Origin: Planctomycetota bacterium
Lineage (GTDB): Bacteria; Planctomycetota; UBA1135; GCA-002686595
DNA length: 58,628 bases
Assembly (NCBI GenBank): GCA_004357655.1
Contig: SMVQ01000051.1
Location: 1 to 58,628, forward strand
Direction: 5' to 3'
Shown in pieces: positions 56,496-58,628 of the stretch (position 1 is its first letter; each line of letters starts with the position of its first letter). The notes below the pieces were generated by a model, which was not told where the DNA came from, made no database searches, and worked only from the letters and a program-made list of their open reading frames with translations. The translations under genes were made by a program, and so were the position numbers.

Positions 56496-58433
56496 ATGAC
56501 CAGCTCGCTCTTCGCCGCCTTGAGCGGCATGCGCGTCCACCAGCAGTGGATCGACGTGATCGGCAACAACCTCGCGAACCTGAACACTCCGGGCTTCAAG
56601 TCGTCGCGGGTGACCTTCGCGGACTCGCTCTCGCAGACGCAGCGTCACGCGTCGGGGCCGTCGACCGGTACGGGCGGCCGCAACCCCATGCAGATCGGAC
56701 TCGGAGTCCTCGTGTCGAGCATCGATCGGTTGTTCATGCAGGGCGCGCTCACCACGACCGGCCGGGTGTTCGACCTGGCGCTCGAAGGCAAGGGCTTCTT
56801 TGCGCTCTCGGACGGGGCCCAGCGGTACTTCAGCCGCGTCGGCACCTTCGGCCTCGACTCGCAGCAGAACCTCGTCGACCAGGGCACGGGCTTCAAGGTC
56901 CTGAACGCGCAGGGACAGCCGGTCACGCTGGACGTCGCGTCCCTGTTCCCCCCGAAGGGCACGGAATCCATGACGATCGCCGGCAACCTGCCCGCCGTCG
57001 TCACCGGGCCGCTGGCCGAAGTGCTGACCGGCTCCTCCGGGCTGACGGACGGCTCGCCCGCGGTCCTCGTGTCGGGCACGCCCGGCCCGAACTTCGCGGT
57101 CCCCGTCGGGTCCAGCTTCGCGATGGAGATCTCCGTGAACAACGCGGCCGCCGAGCTCGTGACCGTCACGGACGGTGACCTCGACGGCACCCTCACCATC
57201 ACGGAGATCGCCGCTGCCATCGACTCGGTCACCGGTGTCACCGCGGTCGTGAACGGCGCGTTGATCGAAGTGACGAGCACGGGGACGGGCAACGCGGTCA
57301 GCTTGAAGGTGAACGGGGGTCCCGCCGGGACGGACCTCGCGAGCTTGATCGGCATGCCCCTGACGCAGGTCAACGGCTCGGAGAGTCCCGTCGACGCCAC
57401 GACGGACCTGAACGACCTGCCCGCGAACTCGGTCGACTATCAAGTGGGCGACCGGATCAACATCGTGGGTGAGGACACGGACGGCGCGGCGATCAACGCC
57501 GCCTTCGTCTACGGTGTCGATGGCACGACCGTGAACGATCTCGTCGCCTTCGCCGACGGCTTGTTCGCCGACGCCACGGTATCCCTGAATGCTTCCGGTC
57601 AGTTCGTCGTCGAGGCCGCGACCGCCGGCGAGGCGGAGCTCCTGCTCGAGATCTCGGACGACGCTGCAGCCATCGGCGGCACGCAATGGTCGACCTATGC
57701 GACGGCGGTGACGACGAATGGTACGGGGCCGGACGAAGTGACGACCTCGACGGAGGTCTTCGACTCCGCGGGCACTTCGCACACGCTCACGCTCACGTTC
57801 GAGCGGCAGCCGTTCGGCACCGGCTGGACCTTGACGGCGAGCCTCCCGGAGTCCGAGGGCTCGGTCGTCAGTCCTCCGATCACGGACATCCAATTCAACG
57901 AGGACGGATCGCCCATCGGGCTCGGTTCCGTCGGCGCCGAGGTGCAGGTCCTGTTCGACGGCCAGCAGTCTCCAAGCGTGATGATGATCGACCTCGGATC
58001 GGACTTCGGGTTCGACGGCTTGACGCAGTTCGGCGGGATCGCCAGCGCCTACGTCACGAGCCAGGACGGCTACGGGGACGGGGAGCTCTCGAACCTCGCG
58101 GTGGACGCCAACGGGAACGTCGAAGGCTTCTATACGAACGGTCAGATCCGGACCCTCGGCGACATCGGTATCGCGACCTTCGCCAACCGGGAGGGCCTCT
58201 CCGACGTGGGCCGCAACATGTGGATCGAGTCCGTGAACAGCGGCGCCGCGAACCTGGGCACCGCCGGCGCCAACAGCGCGGGGAGCCTCGTCTCGGGTGC
58301 GCTCGAGGGCTCGAACGTCGACACGGCCGAGCAGTTCGTGCGTCTGATCGAGGCCCAGCGCGGCTTCCAGGCCAACGCCCGGATCATCTCGACCCAGGAC
58401 GAGATCCTCGCCGAGGTCGTGAACCTCATCTAA
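56496..58433 (+). CDS. flgE: Flagellar hook protein FlgE
   Basis: FlgE subunits form the hook. The 645-aa protein has the rod/hook N-terminus SLFAALSGMRVHQQWIDVIGNNLANLNTPGFK. D1-type sequence follows (GVLVSSIDRLFMQGALTTTGR), then a large variable middle with beta-rich domains (about 170-470). The C-terminal motif is ALEGSNVDTAEQFVRLIEAQRGFQANARIISTQDEILAEVVNLI. It is longer than E. coli FlgE (402 aa) owing to the variable domains. No separate FlgL/FlgK is in view. Confidence 0.93.
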   Translation: MTSSLFAALSGMRVHQQWIDVIGNNLANLNTPGFKSSRVTFADSLSQTQRHASGPSTGTGGRNPMQIGLGVLVSSIDRLFMQGALTTTGRVFDLALEGKGFFALSDGAQRYFSRVGTFGLDSQQNLVDQGTGFKVLNAQGQPVTLDVASLFPPKGTESMTIAGNLPAVVTGPLAEVLTGSSGLTDGSPAVLVSGTPGPNFAVPVGSSFAMEISVNNAAAELVTVTDGDLDGTLTITEIAAAIDSVTGVTAVVNGALIEVTSTGTGNAVSLKVNGGPAGTDLASLIGMPLTQVNGSESPVDATTDLNDLPANSVDYQVGDRINIVGEDTDGAAINAAFVYGVDGTTVNDLVAFADGLFADATVSLNASGQFVVEAATAGEAELLLEISDDAAAIGGTQWSTYATAVTTNGTGPDEVTTSTEVFDSAGTSHTLTLTFERQPFGTGWTLTASLPESEGSVVSPPITDIQFNEDGSPIGLGSVGAEVQVLFDGQQSPSVMMIDLGSDFGFDGLTQFGGIASAYVTSQDGYGDGELSNLAVDANGNVEGFYTNGQIRTLGDIGIATFANREGLSDVGRNMWIESVNSGAANLGTAGANSAGSLVSGALEGSNVDTAEQFVRLIEAQRGFQANARIISTQDEILAEVVNLI

Positions 58434-58542
58434 CCGTCGGTCCCACGAAAGTAGTTCCCACCCCTGGAAGCGAGGGCGCGTCATCGAAGTGACGCCGCTG
58501 GCCCGCCCTCCCGCCCCGTCCCCGCCAGGCCGCATTCCGCGC

Positions 58543-58559
58543 TTGGCACCCCTCTTGCG
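58543..58559 (+). promoter_or_regulatory. Second sigma-54 promoter, next flagellar gene
   Basis: TTGGCACCCCTCTTGCG has the invariant TGGCA and TTGC elements at the proper spacing. Predicted initiation is near 58570, one base before the ATG at 58571, the same close layout as at fliK. Confidence 0.8.
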
Positions 58560-58570
58560 AGCGTACGGTC

Positions 58571-58628
58571 ATGAACTCCGGTCTCTACAGCGGCATCGCG
58601 GCGATGCGATCGAGCGAGCTGCGGCTCC
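58571..58628 (+). CDS. Flagellar rod/hook-family protein, 5' end only
   Basis: Only 19 codons are in the window, reading MNSGLYSGIAAMRSSELRL. This resembles the N-terminus of FlgF/FlgG-type basal-body rod proteins (GLYxAxxGM...). Its position after flgE behind its own sigma-54 promoter fits. The gene is cut by the window edge, so the exact member cannot be named. Confidence 0.65.
   Translation, partial: MNSGLYSGIAAMRSSELRL

Overview
The window is 58.6 kb of very GC-rich bacterial chromosome around dnaA. It carries 39 recognisable complete genes, one partial gene at the right edge and one gene remnant. I infer a flagellated member of the Planctomycetota. The grounds are overall gene content, a class II (B12) ribonucleotide reductase, RNase HIII, a short sigma-70 factor whose protein begins close to region 1.2/2, and a secreted propeller/cytochrome protein with an inserted beta-rich module of a kind I associate with deep-branching planctomycetes. 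The assignment is moderate, because no rRNA gene is present. MurJ, DapF and the flagellar genes indicate a conventional diderm cell wall and motility.

Layout. Positions 1-331 and about 2100-2240 flank dnaA (minus strand) and hold DnaA-box-like sequences; one or both probably belong to oriC. A tightly packed minus-strand run follows: DUF502 membrane protein, pyrF, bshC, bshB1, parA, bshA and a NifS/IscS-type cysteine desulfurase. Three of these genes (bshA, bshB1, bshC) encode the whole bacillithiol pathway, with parA embedded among them. Next come hemW, a sigma factor divergent from an HPr-fusion protein, a phosphoesterase and a membrane protein.

The partition locus lies at 15.3-16.5 kb. parB has a parS site and a terminator-like hairpin in its leader, and a six-unit tandem parS array (48-bp period) directly downstream. 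Positions 16.5-30.3 kb hold a cyclophilin, two secreted proteins of unknown function, an acyltransferase, a hydrolase remnant, a GDPD lipoprotein, a GT2 glycosyltransferase, CstA, a YadA-head-like repeat protein and cystathionine beta-synthase. Positions 30.3-43.5 kb are mostly housekeeping: Rieske protein, rnhC, dapF, M48 protease, flavin reductase, an eIF2B-like protein, gyrA, yqeY, murJ and nrdJ.

Positions 43.5-51.1 kb hold a small secreted protein, a CDF transporter, a DsbD-type reductase with a duplicated sensor domain, feoB/feoA under a Fur-like box, and rpiA. A 975-residue propeller/di-heme protein follows. The window ends in a flagellar hook operon (fliK-flgD-flgE) and the start of another rod or hook gene. 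Both flagellar units sit behind sigma-54 promoters placed so close to the start codons that the transcripts should be leaderless.

The features that most deserve a second look are the parS array, a perfect 50-bp inverted repeat with a 3-nt loop at 34116-34218, a nested stem-loop in the leader of nrdJ, the bacillithiol/parA cluster, the HPr fusion, and the leaderless sigma-54 promoters. No tRNA, rRNA, CRISPR array, insertion sequence or prophage was seen. All promoter, operator and origin calls come from reading the sequence by eye and were not computed.
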